A stretch of 10,244 nucleotides of DNA from Candidatus Hydrogenedentota bacterium (GCA_012965445.1 DTSJ01000266.1:1-10244), one strand, 5' to 3'. Shown: positions 1 through 8,101, numbered from the stretch's first letter. Notes: generated by a model not told the origin, from the sequence alone. Numbers and translations are program-made.

Positions 1-1
1 A

Positions 2-814
2 GCGATGTATCTTGCGTCAGTTGAGCGAAAATCGCTGGCCGATGCCCTGTTCGAGCGTGAAAACGATCTGCGCGAAAAGAAACTCTCCGCTGAGCAGGAC
101 TTTCTTTCCGCGAAACAGGCCCAAGCCGGGGCGGCCATCGAAGTACGTCTGGCAAAAAACGAGCTTCGTGCGCTCGGCTTTTCAGAAGCGTACATTCGCC
201 AACTACCGAACCAACCCGATGAGTCTCTTACGCGATACGAAATGCTCGCGCCATTCGACGGCACGGTAGTCGAGAAACACATTGTTCTGGGAGAAGTGCT
301 TGAGAACAGTTCAGAAGCCTTTATAATCGCAGATCTCAGCAGCGTGTGGGTCGACCTCAGCGTATATCAAAAAGATCTGTCGCTTGTTCAGAAGGGGCAA
401 CAGGTCACCGTTGCTGCCGGCCAGAATCTTCACGATGCCAAGGGGCCAATAACCTATATCGGGCCGGTCATCGATGAAGCTACACGAACGGCGCTTGCCC
501 GGGTCGTACTTCCGAATTCAGATGGTCTCTGGCGGCCGGGTTTGTTCGTAAAGGCGCACGTGAATGTGGCGGAATCTCCCGTCGATTTGATGGTTCGGAA
601 GTCCGCATTGCAGGTCATCGAGGACAAAATCAGTGTCTTTGTCAAAACGGAGGAAGGTTTCGAGCCGCGTGCCGTTACTGTTGGCAGTACCGACAATACC
701 TTCGTTGAAATCACCTCCGGGTTAGTCCCGGGCGAACGGGTCGTCACTGAAGGCGCATTCACATTGAAGGCCGAGATGGGCAAGGGCTCACTCGGCGATG
801 GACACAACCACTAG
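2..814 (+). CDS. RND efflux periplasmic adaptor subunit (CzcB/CusB-type), 5' partial
   Basis: Membrane-fusion protein that would join the inner-membrane RND pump encoded next to it to an outer-membrane channel. The frame is open to the left edge of the window, so the N-terminal signal and first hairpin half are missing and the first Met seen (base 5) is probably internal. Visible parts, numbered from base 5: a charged alpha-helical hairpin arm (about 8-65), the second half of the barrel-sandwich/lipoyl-like domain with the motif LAPFDGTVVEKH (about 81-92), a beta-barrel (about 110-190, including SSVWVDLSVYQKDL) and a membrane-proximal domain ending in LVPGERVVTEGAFTLKAEMG. The extreme C-terminus is GDGHNH, a short His-containing tail of the kind seen in heavy-metal adaptors. 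The pump gene follows at once (13-base gap, or a 17-base overlap with the earlier start), indicating one operon. The family is clear, but the metal or drug substrate cannot be told from this part. Confidence 0.9.
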   Translation, partial: AMYLASVERKSLADALFERENDLREKKLSAEQDFLSAKQAQAGAAIEVRLAKNELRALGFSEAYIRQLPNQPDESLTRYEMLAPFDGTVVEKHIVLGEVLENSSEAFIIADLSSVWVDLSVYQKDLSLVQKGQQVTVAAGQNLHDAKGPITYIGPVIDEATRTALARVVLPNSDGLWRPGLFVKAHVNVAESPVDLMVRKSALQVIEDKISVFVKTEEGFEPRAVTVGSTDNTFVEITSGLVPGERVVTEGAFTLKAEMGKGSLGDGHNH

Positions 815-827
815 TAATGGCGAAATC

Positions 828-3800
828 ATGCGTAGAATAATAGACTTTACCCTGCACAATCGCCTGTTGATGGGTGTAGTGGGGGTGATAATACTTTCCG
901 CCGGGTTCTTCAGTTACCGCCAACTTCCCGTGGATGCGTTTCCGGACGTTACCCCGGTACTCGTCCAGGTGTTCACCGAAACGGAGGGTCTGGCTCCAGA
1001 AGAAGTGGAAAAATTCGTGACGTATCCGGTGGAGGCGGCAATGAACGGTCTTCCAGAATTGGAGGAAATTCGTTCAGTCTCCAATTTCGGACTGTCGGTA
1101 ATAAGCATTTACTTCAAGGATGGAATGGATCTGTACTTCGCGCGTCAACTGGTGGGTGAACGTCTGCAACTCGCGCGGGAATCCATTCCGGAAGGTTTCG
1201 GTGAACCAGAGATGGGCCCAATCGCGACGGGTCTCGGCCAAATCCTTTTTTTCTTTGTAGAAGACGAGACGGGAGAACGTACGCCACAGGAAATGCGGGA
1301 AATACAGGACTGGCTTATCCAATTCAACCTTCAGACCGTACCGGGGGTGACTGAAGTATTGTCACTGGGTGGCGAGGTCAAGCAATTCCAGGTTCAAGTC
1401 CGCCCGATTGACCTGCAGCGATACGACCTCTCCCTTGACGACATCGTGGAATCTGTACGGGGCAACAATTCGAACGTGGGCGCGCAGTTCATCGTTAAAA
1501 ACTCCGAAGAGTACGTGGTTCGTTCGGTAGGCCTGGCAGAGGAAATCGAGGACCTGGACAATATCGTCGTGAAAACGGAGGATGGCACTCCGGTTTACCT
1601 GCGTCAAGTTGCCGATGTGGTGATCGGGGGCGAAGTTCGACGGGGATTGGCCACGATGGACGGCAAAGGCGAGACCGTTGTCGGGATGGTATTGAAACTC
1701 ATCGGGACGAACACCTCCACTGTGATCGCCGATGTTAAAACGCGGATGGTCGAGATCAACAAGATTCTTCCGCCGGGGATCAAGGTCGTAACGTACTACG
1801 ATCAGGCCACACTCGTTGCCAAGTGTGTTGAAACGGTAACCACGGCTCTTACGGAAGCCGCAGTTCTCATCGTCGTGATCATGTTGTGTCTGCTGGGCAG
1901 TCTTCGAGCGAGTGCGGTAGTCCTTTCTGCAATTCCGTTTTCTCTCGCGTTTGCATTTCTGCTTATGCAGTACTTCGGCGTTTCTGCAAATTTGATGTCA
2001 CTGGGCGGGCTTGCAATCGCGCTGGGCTTACTCGTCGATGGAGCGGTGGTCATGGTCGAAAATATTGATCGGATGATGCATGAGGACGGCTCAGACGAAC
2101 CATTGATTCGGATCGTGTCACGCGCATGCGCCGAAGTCGCGCGTCCCATCGTTTTTTCGCTTCTGATCATCGTGATTGTCTTTTTGCCGCTGTTAACAAT
2201 GCAAGGAGTAGAAGGCAAAACGTTTCGTCCCCTGGCCCAGACCATGGCCTTCGCGATGTTCGGTTCGCTTATCTTCGCGGTGGGACTAGTCCCAGTCTTG
2301 AGCAGCATCCTGATGAAACGGCCGAAGCGCACCGGTAAAGACCATAAAGAATTCATCGTGGTGCGTGTCCTGATTGCAGTGTATCGCCCGGTAGTGTCGT
2401 TGTTCGTCCGGATACCGGCATTAGCTCTAGGTCTGGCGGTCGCGCTCCTCACCGTCGGTGGCTTTCTATTTACGCAGCTTGGATCGGAATTCGTGCCCCG
2501 GCTGAACGAAGGGGATTTGCTTATACGCGCGACAATGGCGCCGTCCATATCCATGGAGGAAGCCCGCGATACTGTTACCCGTTTCGAGCGTCGGTTGATG
2601 CAGGAGTTCCCCGAAGTGACCCGCATCGTGTCGCGTGTCGGTCGTGGGGAGGTAGGCGCGCATGCCGACCCGGTGAATAACGCAGAATCCTTTGTCGCGT
2701 TGAAGCCGGAAGATGAATGGCAAAACGCCGATAATCCAGATGAGTTGTACGCGATGATCAGCGAGTTTCTCGAAGATTTTCCGGGCGTTCGCTTCAATAT
2801 TACGCAACCCATCGCGGCAGCGGTCGACGAACTTCTTACGGGCACAAAAGCGGAGCTGGCGATCAAAATATTCGGCCCCGACCTCGAGATCCTGAAGGAG
2901 AAGTCAGCCGAGATCGAGAGCGTGATTCGAGGCGTGAGGGGCGCGGCCGATATTCAGAAAGACCAAGTGACGGGTACGCCTCAGCTTCGTATCAAGGTTG
3001 ATCGGGAAGCAATCGCCCGCTACGGCATCAACGTCGGCGATGTGCAGGGGATCATTCAGACAGCAGTGGGTGGAAAAGAATCAGGCCAGATATTTGAGGG
3101 GATTCGCCGCTTCGATATAGTAGTTCGCTATGCTCCCGAAGCACGTGATACACGAGAAGCTATAGCGGAAATACTGGTTCCGGGTCCCGACAGCCTAAAG
3201 GTTCCCTTAAGCGAACTCGTACTCATAGAAGAAATCGTCGGGCCGCGTCAGATAACGCGCGAGAACAATCAGCGCTTCATCACCGTGCAATGCAACGTGC
3301 GCGGAAGAGACATCGGTTCCTTCGTGGAAGAAGCGCAAAAGGCTATAGACGACAACGTCGATCTGCCCTCGGGTTATCTTGTGACGTGGGGCGGGCAGTT
3401 CGAACTTCAGCAGAAAGCAAACCAGAGGTTGTCGGTCGTAATTCCAGTTACATTGCTAATCGTGTTTCTGCTGCTGTTTTTCAGCTTTGGTTCCATCAAG
3501 AATTCAATTCTCATTCTAATGAATATCCCCCTGGCACTCGTCGGAGGTGTTGCAGGACTGTGGTTGACCGGACAAAATCTCTCGGTACCGGCATCGGTTG
3601 GCTTCATCGCGTTATTTGGCATTGCCCTCGCCAACGGCATGGTTCTGGTCACGTATCTAAACCAACTGCTGCGCGAAGGGGTTCCAATGGCCGAAACCTG
3701 CGTACGCGGCGCCTGTCTCAGACTCCGCCCCGTATTGATGACAGCCTCGGCAGCCGCGCTCGGTCTCGTACCCATGGTCCTATCCACCGGAACTGGCAGC

Positions 3801-3923
3801 GAAGTGCAAAGGCCGCTGGCGACAGTCGTGATCGGGGGCTTGCTGACCTCTACCGTGCTTACCCTGCTGGTTATACCCGCAGTTTACCGATGGTTCTCCA
3901 TCCGTGTTGAGTCTGTCACGTAA
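828..3923 (+). CDS. CzcA-family RND efflux pump, inner-membrane permease
   Basis: Proton-driven RND transporter of the heavy-metal-efflux (HME) type, expected as a trimer that exports its substrate through the adaptor encoded upstream and an outer-membrane channel not seen here. I start at ATG 828 (MRRIIDFTLHNRLL), the usual N-terminus of the family; an in-frame ATG at 798 would add 10 unconvincing residues and overlap the adaptor. Length is 1031 aa, normal. Seen: TM1 just after NRLL, the porter signature LPVDAFPDVTPVLVQVFTET, a first membrane bundle (about 330-500), a second large periplasmic loop, and a second bundle (about 850-1020). The TM4 motif is LLVDGAVVMVEN, with Asp404 and Glu411 retained; the extra upstream Asp of the Zn/Co/Cd pump CzcA (DFGIIVDG) is Ala398 here. 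The substrate is therefore uncertain: the single-Asp pattern is shared with several HME pumps other than classical CzcA. Stop is TAA. No frameshift seen. Confidence 0.95.
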   Translation: MRRIIDFTLHNRLLMGVVGVIILSAGFFSYRQLPVDAFPDVTPVLVQVFTETEGLAPEEVEKFVTYPVEAAMNGLPELEEIRSVSNFGLSVISIYFKDGMDLYFARQLVGERLQLARESIPEGFGEPEMGPIATGLGQILFFFVEDETGERTPQEMREIQDWLIQFNLQTVPGVTEVLSLGGEVKQFQVQVRPIDLQRYDLSLDDIVESVRGNNSNVGAQFIVKNSEEYVVRSVGLAEEIEDLDNIVVKTEDGTPVYLRQVADVVIGGEVRRGLATMDGKGETVVGMVLKLIGTNTSTVIADVKTRMVEINKILPPGIKVVTYYDQATLVAKCVETVTTALTEAAVLIVVIMLCLLGSLRASAVVLSAIPFSLAFAFLLMQYFGVSANLMSLGGLAIALGLLVDGAVVMVENIDRMMHEDGSDEPLIRIVSRACAEVARPIVFSLLIIVIVFLPLLTMQGVEGKTFRPLAQTMAFAMFGSLIFAVGLVPVLSSILMKRPKRTGKDHKEFIVVRVLIAVYRPVVSLFVRIPALALGLAVALLTVGGFLFTQLGSEFVPRLNEGDLLIRATMAPSISMEEARDTVTRFERRLMQEFPEVTRIVSRVGRGEVGAHADPVNNAESFVALKPEDEWQNADNPDELYAMISEFLEDFPGVRFNITQPIAAAVDELLTGTKAELAIKIFGPDLEILKEKSAEIESVIRGVRGAADIQKDQVTGTPQLRIKVDREAIARYGINVGDVQGIIQTAVGGKESGQIFEGIRRFDIVVRYAPEARDTREAIAEILVPGPDSLKVPLSELVLIEEIVGPRQITRENNQRFITVQCNVRGRDIGSFVEEAQKAIDDNVDLPSGYLVTWGGQFELQQKANQRLSVVIPVTLLIVFLLLFFSFGSIKNSILILMNIPLALVGGVAGLWLTGQNLSVPASVGFIALFGIALANGMVLVTYLNQLLREGVPMAETCVRGACLRLRPVLMTASAAALGLVPMVLSTGTGSEVQRPLATVVIGGLLTSTVLTLLVIPAVYRWFSIRVESVT

Positions 3924-3981
3924 ACAATTTTACGAACATGAAACGAATGTGCGTTAAGATCAGATCTGTCATTTCTCGAAA

Positions 3982-4862
3982 CTATTCCTCAGATCTGCAG
4001 GTACCAAAAAGTCTTGGAATAATGACCGGAGTTTCCCGGACGTATTCCTCATAGCCTTCCCGTTTCGCACGGTGTCGCTTTTCGATCATGGGGATGGTGA
4101 TGAACACGAACAACACGGTAATCGATGCAGCACCCGAAATATTCCACCAGCTGATTCCATCCGCGGCGATGCCGAAAAGACACGGTCCCCACCAGAAAGA
4201 CAGCTCCCCGAAATAGTTCGGGTGCCGGGACCGCGCCCACCAACCTTCTTTCAACAGAGACCCGGGCTCGTTGTTGTTCGAAACGAAGTCAAACAACTGC
4301 CGATCCGATGCGGCTTCAATCCATATACCCCCAAGCGTCACCACGAGCGCAGCCGCGTCGAGAGGTCCGACAGGATTGGAGCCATTCGCCAGTGCCGACA
4401 TCAGAGGCACGCATCCGAGATAGACCAGTACCGTCGGAAGATAGTGGATTCCACTGAAGTTTACAAACCAGTATGCGCGCCCAGTAGTGTTCCGCAAGTC
4501 TACGTACCGCCAGTCTTCGTGATGCAGCCCCTTCCAGCCCCGAAGCCAGTTGTACGTCAGGCGCGCGCCTCAGGTCGCCACGAGGATTGCCACAACGATC
4601 TGACGAACCGAAACCGCTTCCGCGTTCTCCGGCCACCACAGCCAGAACCCAGCGATGGCAATCGGGCCAACGCTCCAATACGGATCGTAAAAACTCGCAT
4701 TGCGATACGTCACACTAAACGCAAATATGACTATCGTTCCGGCGGTATCCGCAACAAAGAGAATGAGGAGCGGGTGCTGATCCCGAACGAGATATCCGGC
4801 GACGATCGCAGCCCCAACGCTGCGAGGTAGGAAAAAATTATAGTGAGACGAGCTTTAGCCAT
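3982..4862 (-). pseudogene. Broken DUF1295 / steroid 5-alpha-reductase-like membrane protein gene
   Basis: The open part (TTG at 4497 to TAG at 3982, 171 codons) carries the DUF1295 C-terminal signature LLKEGWWARSRHPNYFGE and several hydrophobic helices. The family match continues upstream through that TTG, which is an internal Leu: LTYNWLRGWKGLHHEDWRYV precedes it in frame. Further upstream lies an in-frame TGA (4570-4572) in the context ILVAT-stop-GARLTYNW, where relatives have Trp (TGG to TGA, one base). The frame then continues upstream through NASFYDPYWSVGPIAIAG, the usual N-terminal motif, but has no ATG/GTG/TTG start. A start exists at ATG 4862 (MAKARLTIIFSYLAALG) in the neighbouring frame; it joins smoothly if one G was lost from the G run at 4812-4815. 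The reconstructed length, about 293 codons, fits the family. I infer a gene killed by one nonsense and one frameshift lesion; assembly error at both places is the alternative. Relatives are multipass membrane proteins thought to be NAD(P)H-dependent reductases of steroid- or lipid-like substrates. Confidence 0.8.
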
Positions 4863-4928
4863 ATTTGAGAGGAATTCAGGATCTGAGTGATGTAGTCAGT
4901 GTAAGCATGTTACAAACGGGAAAACATG

Positions 4929-4957
4929 ATTATGCTTCGTCACCTCGGCAAATTCAA
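4929..4957 (-). promoter_or_regulatory. Candidate sigma-70 promoter of the broken DUF1295 gene
   Basis: On the minus strand a -35-like TTGAAT (4957-4952) and a -10-like CATAAT (4934-4929) are 17 bases apart, the optimal spacing. They would start transcription about 60 bases upstream of ATG 4862. The match is 4/6 plus 5/6, so chance is possible, but position and spacing fit. If real, the pseudogene has its own promoter and is not merely the tail of the kinase transcript. Confidence 0.35.
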
Positions 4958-4990
4958 GGTCCAAAGAGTCAATGCGCATGCTGACGGTGC

Positions 4991-6775
4991 CTAGCTGTTC
5001 AGCGCATTTCTGATCGTCCTCAAAAGCGTACTGCGAAGGAACGGCTTTTGCAGAAAATCTACGAAAGCCAGTGTCGAAAGCTGTTCGATGACATCAGGTT
5101 TCGCATAACCGCTCGCCAGTATCACACGAACATTCTCGTCGATGCGTCGAAGTTCCGCAAAAGTCTCTTCCCCTCCCATTCTCGGCATCAATAGATCCAA
5201 CAGAACGCAGTCAATGTCATCACCTCGTTCTTCATAAATTTCAATGGCTTCGATACCGTCCTTGGCAAGAATAACATCAAATCCAGATTGCGTAAGCATT
5301 TCGCGCGCAACTTCCCGAACCAACTCTTCGTCATCAACCAAAAGTATCAATCCATGATCGTTCGCATCGCTCACTTCTTCAATTAAAGGCGATACGGGAT
5401 CGGCCGCGACAGTTTCTACAGGAAGCAATATACGGATGGAAGTCCCTTTTCCAGGCGTACTTTCGACCGTGACCGCCCCATGATGCCCCCGCAGAATCCC
5501 AAGTACAGACGCAAGTCCGATTCCACGCCCGGTAAACTTTGTCGTAAAAAAGGGCTCGAATATCCGGTCGACCGTCTGGGAGTCCATTCCGATTCCATCA
5601 TCTTCCACATCAAGGTAAATGTACTGACCTGGTGGAAGTTCCGTCGCGAGGTAGCTCATTTTCAGATCTTCGGCACTGCACGAGATTTCACCCAACGCCA
5701 CGCGAATCGTACCGACTTCGTTCTCGAGAGCATCGGAGGCGTTCGTCACCAAATTAAGCACGACCTGATCCAGCTGAATGGGATCGGCTTGTATGCTGGG
5801 CAGCGTATCAGGGAGGTCGAATTTCAGGGAAGCCCTCTTGGACACAGTGATGCCAAGCAAGTTCTCCAGATTTCTCAGGTGAACGACCAGATCGATCGAT
5901 TGCACATCCACAATGCGCCTCCCGGCATAAGCAAGAAGATGCTGACACAATTGGGAGAGCCGCAGAGAGGATGAGACTATTTCAGAAAGGTATTCTTTGG
6001 TTTTTAGATCATCACTGACACGATCATCCGCAAGTTCGGCATATCCGAGGACGCCGACCAGTATATTGTTGAAGTCGTGTGCGATTCCGCCTGCAAACAC
6101 ACCCATACTTTCGAGTCGCTGGTTCTTCTGGATCTGCTCAAGAAGTTCAGCGCGCTCCTCTTCGCTCCTCACCTGCCTCGAAATATCAATCTGCGTGCCG
6201 GCCAATCGTACCCCTCGACCATTCTCGTCGCGCTCGACCACCCGCCCTTTGTCCAACACCCAGACGTAATCGCCAGATTTCGACTTCAACCGATGCCGCG
6301 TTTCGTAGTACTCTGTTTCGCCACGAAGATGCGCCCGCATCGCCGCTTCCACGAATTCCCTGTCATCAGCATGCGTTATCTCGAACCACTTTTCGAGAGG
6401 GAAGCCCATCTCCTCGCGCTCATAGCCCAGCATATTCGACCATAAATCACTGATCACCACCTCACCGGTCTGAATATTCCAATCCCAAAGCCCTTCGTCT
6501 GCGCCGTCGAGCGCAAGTTGAAGGCGTTCCTCACTACGCTTGATTTGAAGCTCTGCATCCCTCAGATTGTCAATCGTGTATTGGGCGTATGTAGAAGCAC
6601 ACAGGACTGCCAACCCAAATGCAAGTCGAACCCAGATTTCTGCTGGTGTCGGCGCGAGGAGTTGATCGATGAGGGTTCCTTCCCTGAAAATGAAGGCATC
6701 AACACAGCTGTCAACGCACCAATATGCCAACGCGATCGCGAACCCGACGCGAGTCAGTCTAAAAACGCGCATCAT
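4991..6775 (-). CDS. Hybrid sensor histidine kinase: 2 TM, PAS, HisKA, HATPase_c, receiver
   Basis: Membrane sensor kinase with a fused receiver, so its phosphate first moves within the protein. The chosen start is the first ATG of an ATG-ATG pair (6775) preceded by GAAGAG. A TTG at 6823 would add 16 polar residues without a ribosome site. From 6775 the protein has 594 aa: two hydrophobic helices (about 7-28 and 45-65) with almost no external loop domain, a PAS_3-type domain (about 85-200, with LDGADEGLWDWN and LGYEREEMGFPLEKW), a short coiled linker, HisKA with GGIAHDFNNILVGVLGYAEL (phospho-His233), and HATPase_c with the N box LNLVTNASDALEN, G1 box DDGIGMD, FEPFFTTK and GRGIGLASVLGI. The C-terminal receiver (about 476-594) has the acidic pair Asp481/Asp482, phospho-acceptor Asp527 in CVLLDLLMP and Lys577 in LQKPF. 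All catalytic residues are present. No separate response regulator or output gene is adjacent, so it is an orphan and its signal and target are unknown. Stop is TAG. Confidence 0.93.
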   Translation of the reverse strand: MMRVFRLTRVGFAIALAYWCVDSCVDAFIFREGTLIDQLLAPTPAEIWVRLAFGLAVLCASTYAQYTIDNLRDAELQIKRSEERLQLALDGADEGLWDWNIQTGEVVISDLWSNMLGYEREEMGFPLEKWFEITHADDREFVEAAMRAHLRGETEYYETRHRLKSKSGDYVWVLDKGRVVERDENGRGVRLAGTQIDISRQVRSEEERAELLEQIQKNQRLESMGVFAGGIAHDFNNILVGVLGYAELADDRVSDDLKTKEYLSEIVSSSLRLSQLCQHLLAYAGRRIVDVQSIDLVVHLRNLENLLGITVSKRASLKFDLPDTLPSIQADPIQLDQVVLNLVTNASDALENEVGTIRVALGEISCSAEDLKMSYLATELPPGQYIYLDVEDDGIGMDSQTVDRIFEPFFTTKFTGRGIGLASVLGILRGHHGAVTVESTPGKGTSIRILLPVETVAADPVSPLIEEVSDANDHGLILLVDDEELVREVAREMLTQSGFDVILAKDGIEAIEIYEERGDDIDCVLLDLLMPRMGGEETFAELRRIDENVRVILASGYAKPDVIEQLSTLAFVDFLQKPFLRSTLLRTIRNALNS

Positions 6776-7123
6776 CTCTTCAGAACTCCGATAATCATGC
6801 GAATCGATGCACCCGAATCGCAACGCAAGAGCGAGCTGACGCGCCGACTGCCCGGCTCTCGTCTGTACTCTTCCTGAATCATGATTCTATTGTGCCACGC
6901 TTCACGATGGCTTGCAACCAAGAGCAGCTTGCACCCCGGTAGCCGACGTTTTGGTCGTTTCTCTCCGAAGTCAGTCTCGCGTACTTTTATGATATTCTCT
7001 ACCTGCAGCAACCCTGACGCCGGATTCATCCAGTCGTTCCCATGTCTGCTCATACAAACTTCGATTTTCGCGGTACAAATAGTCAAGTTAAACAATCTAA
7101 TCGATCGGGAGCCGAAAAACAGC
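6776..7123. other. Intergenic region between divergent kinase and HEPN-like pseudogene
   Basis: About 350 bases without a convincing gene. Open frames cross it on both strands (for instance a + strand frame from 6881 and a - strand frame ending at 6772), but their products are low-complexity mixtures with no recognisable motif and run into the real genes out of frame or as N-terminal extensions. The region must hold the promoters of both divergent genes. One candidate for the kinase is listed separately; I found no convincing promoter for the + strand gene, and a GGGAG at 7107-7111 is 12 bases from its ATG, too far for a strong ribosome site. Confidence 0.5.
6889..6917 (-). promoter_or_regulatory. 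Candidate sigma-70 promoter of the hybrid kinase
   Basis: The minus strand shows TTGCAA (6917-6912) as a -35-like box and CACAAT (6894-6889) as a -10-like box with a 17-base spacer. Each matches the consensus at 4 of 6 positions, so support is weak. A start here would give a leader of roughly 105 bases before ATG 6775. Confidence 0.22.
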
Positions 7124-7903
7124 ATGAAACATCGGGAACTTAGCGAAATCTTCGGCTTCGAGACCTGCGTAGGCCACCTGACGCATATTCGAAAGGGACA
7201 CGAAATTGCGGGCGACGAGTCAGTCGGCTACCACATAACGCAGTTTTTCGAATTCCTCGATTCGCTGGGACTGCGTATCACGAAACGGGTAGCGACCGGA
7301 GAATTGGTTAACGTATTGAAAAAACTCACGGAGTATGATGACCATGCTGGATTGAATGAGCATGATGCACAGGCAATACGCGATGCCCTGAAAACCATTC
7401 GCCCCACTATGGAGGCCGAACTCTCGAGCGTCCGCGTCTATATGCCGACTCCCAAACGAATCGACCTGTAAAAACTGCTCCGCAACACTGGCGGCCTCTT
7501 CGCACCAAATGTCTTTGGAAAACTGCCTAAAATAGCGCGAAGTGATTTCGAAAAAGCAGGAAAATGTATCGCCTTCGAGTTGCCGACGGCCGCCGCATTT
7601 CATATTCTTCGGGCAACCGAAAGTAACCTCAGGTACTATTACAAATAGATGATTCGTCAGAAAAGAATCGCATCCCTGAATTGGGGGTCGACGGTAGAAG
7701 ACCTTCGAAATCGATCGATGACAAAGAAATACGATCTCCTCAATGACCGTCTGGATAACATCCGTAAATCTTTCGGAAACCCTTCACACCACTCTAAGGC
7801 CGTGTACAATATTCACTAGGTCGAGAGTCTATGGTCTCTATGCGTCTACGTGAACAACAAGATGATTCAGACGCTGCTACAAAACGACAAAATCGACCAC
7901 TAG
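7124..7903 (+). pseudogene. Nonsense-riddled gene of uncharacterised family with HEPN-like C-terminus
   Basis: The first 115 codons (MKHRELSEIFGF to PTPKRIDL) are open and end at TAA 7469-7471, but the same frame continues as clear protein: LLRNTGGLFAPNVFGKLPKI, then KCIAFELPTAAAFHILRATE, then after TAG 7646-7648 MIRQKRIASLNWGSTVEDL, and after TAG 7817-7819 VESLWSLCVYVNNKMIQTLL, ending at TAG 7901-7903. Full length would be 259 codons including the three stops. No indel is needed: only three base changes, two of which I would read as former Glu codons (GAA to TAA, GAG to TAG). I recognise the family only as a bacterial hypothetical protein of about 260 aa. Its end, around DNIRKSFGNPSHHSKAVYNI, resembles the R-x4-H stretch of HEPN RNase-type domains, but here a Gly (7775-7777) occupies the position where I recall Arg, which would also spoil that motif. 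An isolated piece such as the 115-codon N-terminal part might still be translated. Function unknown. Confidence 0.75.
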
Positions 7904-7936
7904 CGGAAATTCAATGTTCGAAAAGACGCAGATAAG

Positions 7937-7970
7937 GCTAGAGCGTTTTAACAAAAACTATAGCCGTTTT
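7937..7970 (+). repeat. Left terminal inverted repeat of the fold-back element
   Basis: 34-base arm whose reverse complement is found at 8068-8101 with one mismatch. It contains an A/T-rich core (TTTTAACAAAAACTATAG). Confidence 0.9.
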
Positions 7971-8067
7971 TCGCGTTGCGAACCTTCCATTTCCTGCGTT
8001 GCGAGTCCTCGACATAGCCCGCTATGACTCCGGACCCGCGCCTTGGAAATGGAAGGTGCAGTAGCAG

Positions 8068-8101
8068 AAAACGGCTATAGTTTTTGTTAAAATGCTCTAG
8101 C
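8068..8101 (-). repeat. Right terminal inverted repeat of the fold-back element
   Basis: Inverted partner of 7937-7970. Its outer end supplies the TAG (minus strand, 8099-8097) that closes the small ORF beginning at 8210. Confidence 0.9.

Larger units (their letters stand above)
7937..8101. mobile_element. MITE-like fold-back element, 165 bp with 34-bp terminal inverted repeats
   Basis: Left arm 7937-7970 (starts GCTAGAGCGTTTTAAC) and right arm 8068-8101 are inverted copies over 34 bases with a single difference (G7945 against T8093, a G-U wobble in + strand RNA). Inside are two more concentric inverted pairs: a perfect 13-base pair, 7982-7994 (ACCTTCCATTTCC) with 8045-8057, and a central CATAGC/GCTATG at 8013-8018/8021-8026, so almost the whole element can fold into one long hairpin. 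GCGTTGCGA occurs twice directly (7973-7981, 7996-8004). No transposase is encoded, so it would be a non-autonomous element moved in trans. CTAG lies at both ends (7938-7941, 8097-8100) and may be either part of the repeat or a target duplication. It sits 33 bases after the HEPN-like pseudogene and overlaps the end of a small - strand ORF. Transcribed, it would also act as a strong RNA hairpin between convergent genes. Confidence 0.8.

Noticed and set aside
1802..2866. 354-codon - strand ORF inside the pump gene
   Set aside because: Antisense shadow of the RND pump; Ser/Thr/Arg-rich, no domain, no start signal.
3919..3997. Possible terminator between the convergent pump and DUF1295 genes: CGTAAA/TTTACG at 3919-3934 and two copies of the palindrome CAGATCTG at 3961 and 3990
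   Set aside because: The first stem is short and AT-rich and includes the pump's stop codon; the two 8-base palindromes may pair but no T tract follows on either strand. Not strong enough to call.
4570..4572. TGA decoded as Trp (alternative genetic code); no intact gene in the window ends in TGA
   Set aside because: The same gene also needs a frameshift repair, the neighbouring pseudogene has TAA/TAG lesions, Trp is encoded by TGG throughout, and with only about eight genes the lack of TGA stops can be chance.
6772..7125. 117-codon - strand ORF upstream of the kinase
   Set aside because: Overlaps the kinase start in another frame and shows no family motif.
7646..7819. TAG codons read as pyrrolysine in the HEPN-like gene
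   Set aside because: The same gene also has an in-frame TAA, and TAG ends several intact genes here (adaptor, kinase), so recoding explains the pattern less well than loss of function.
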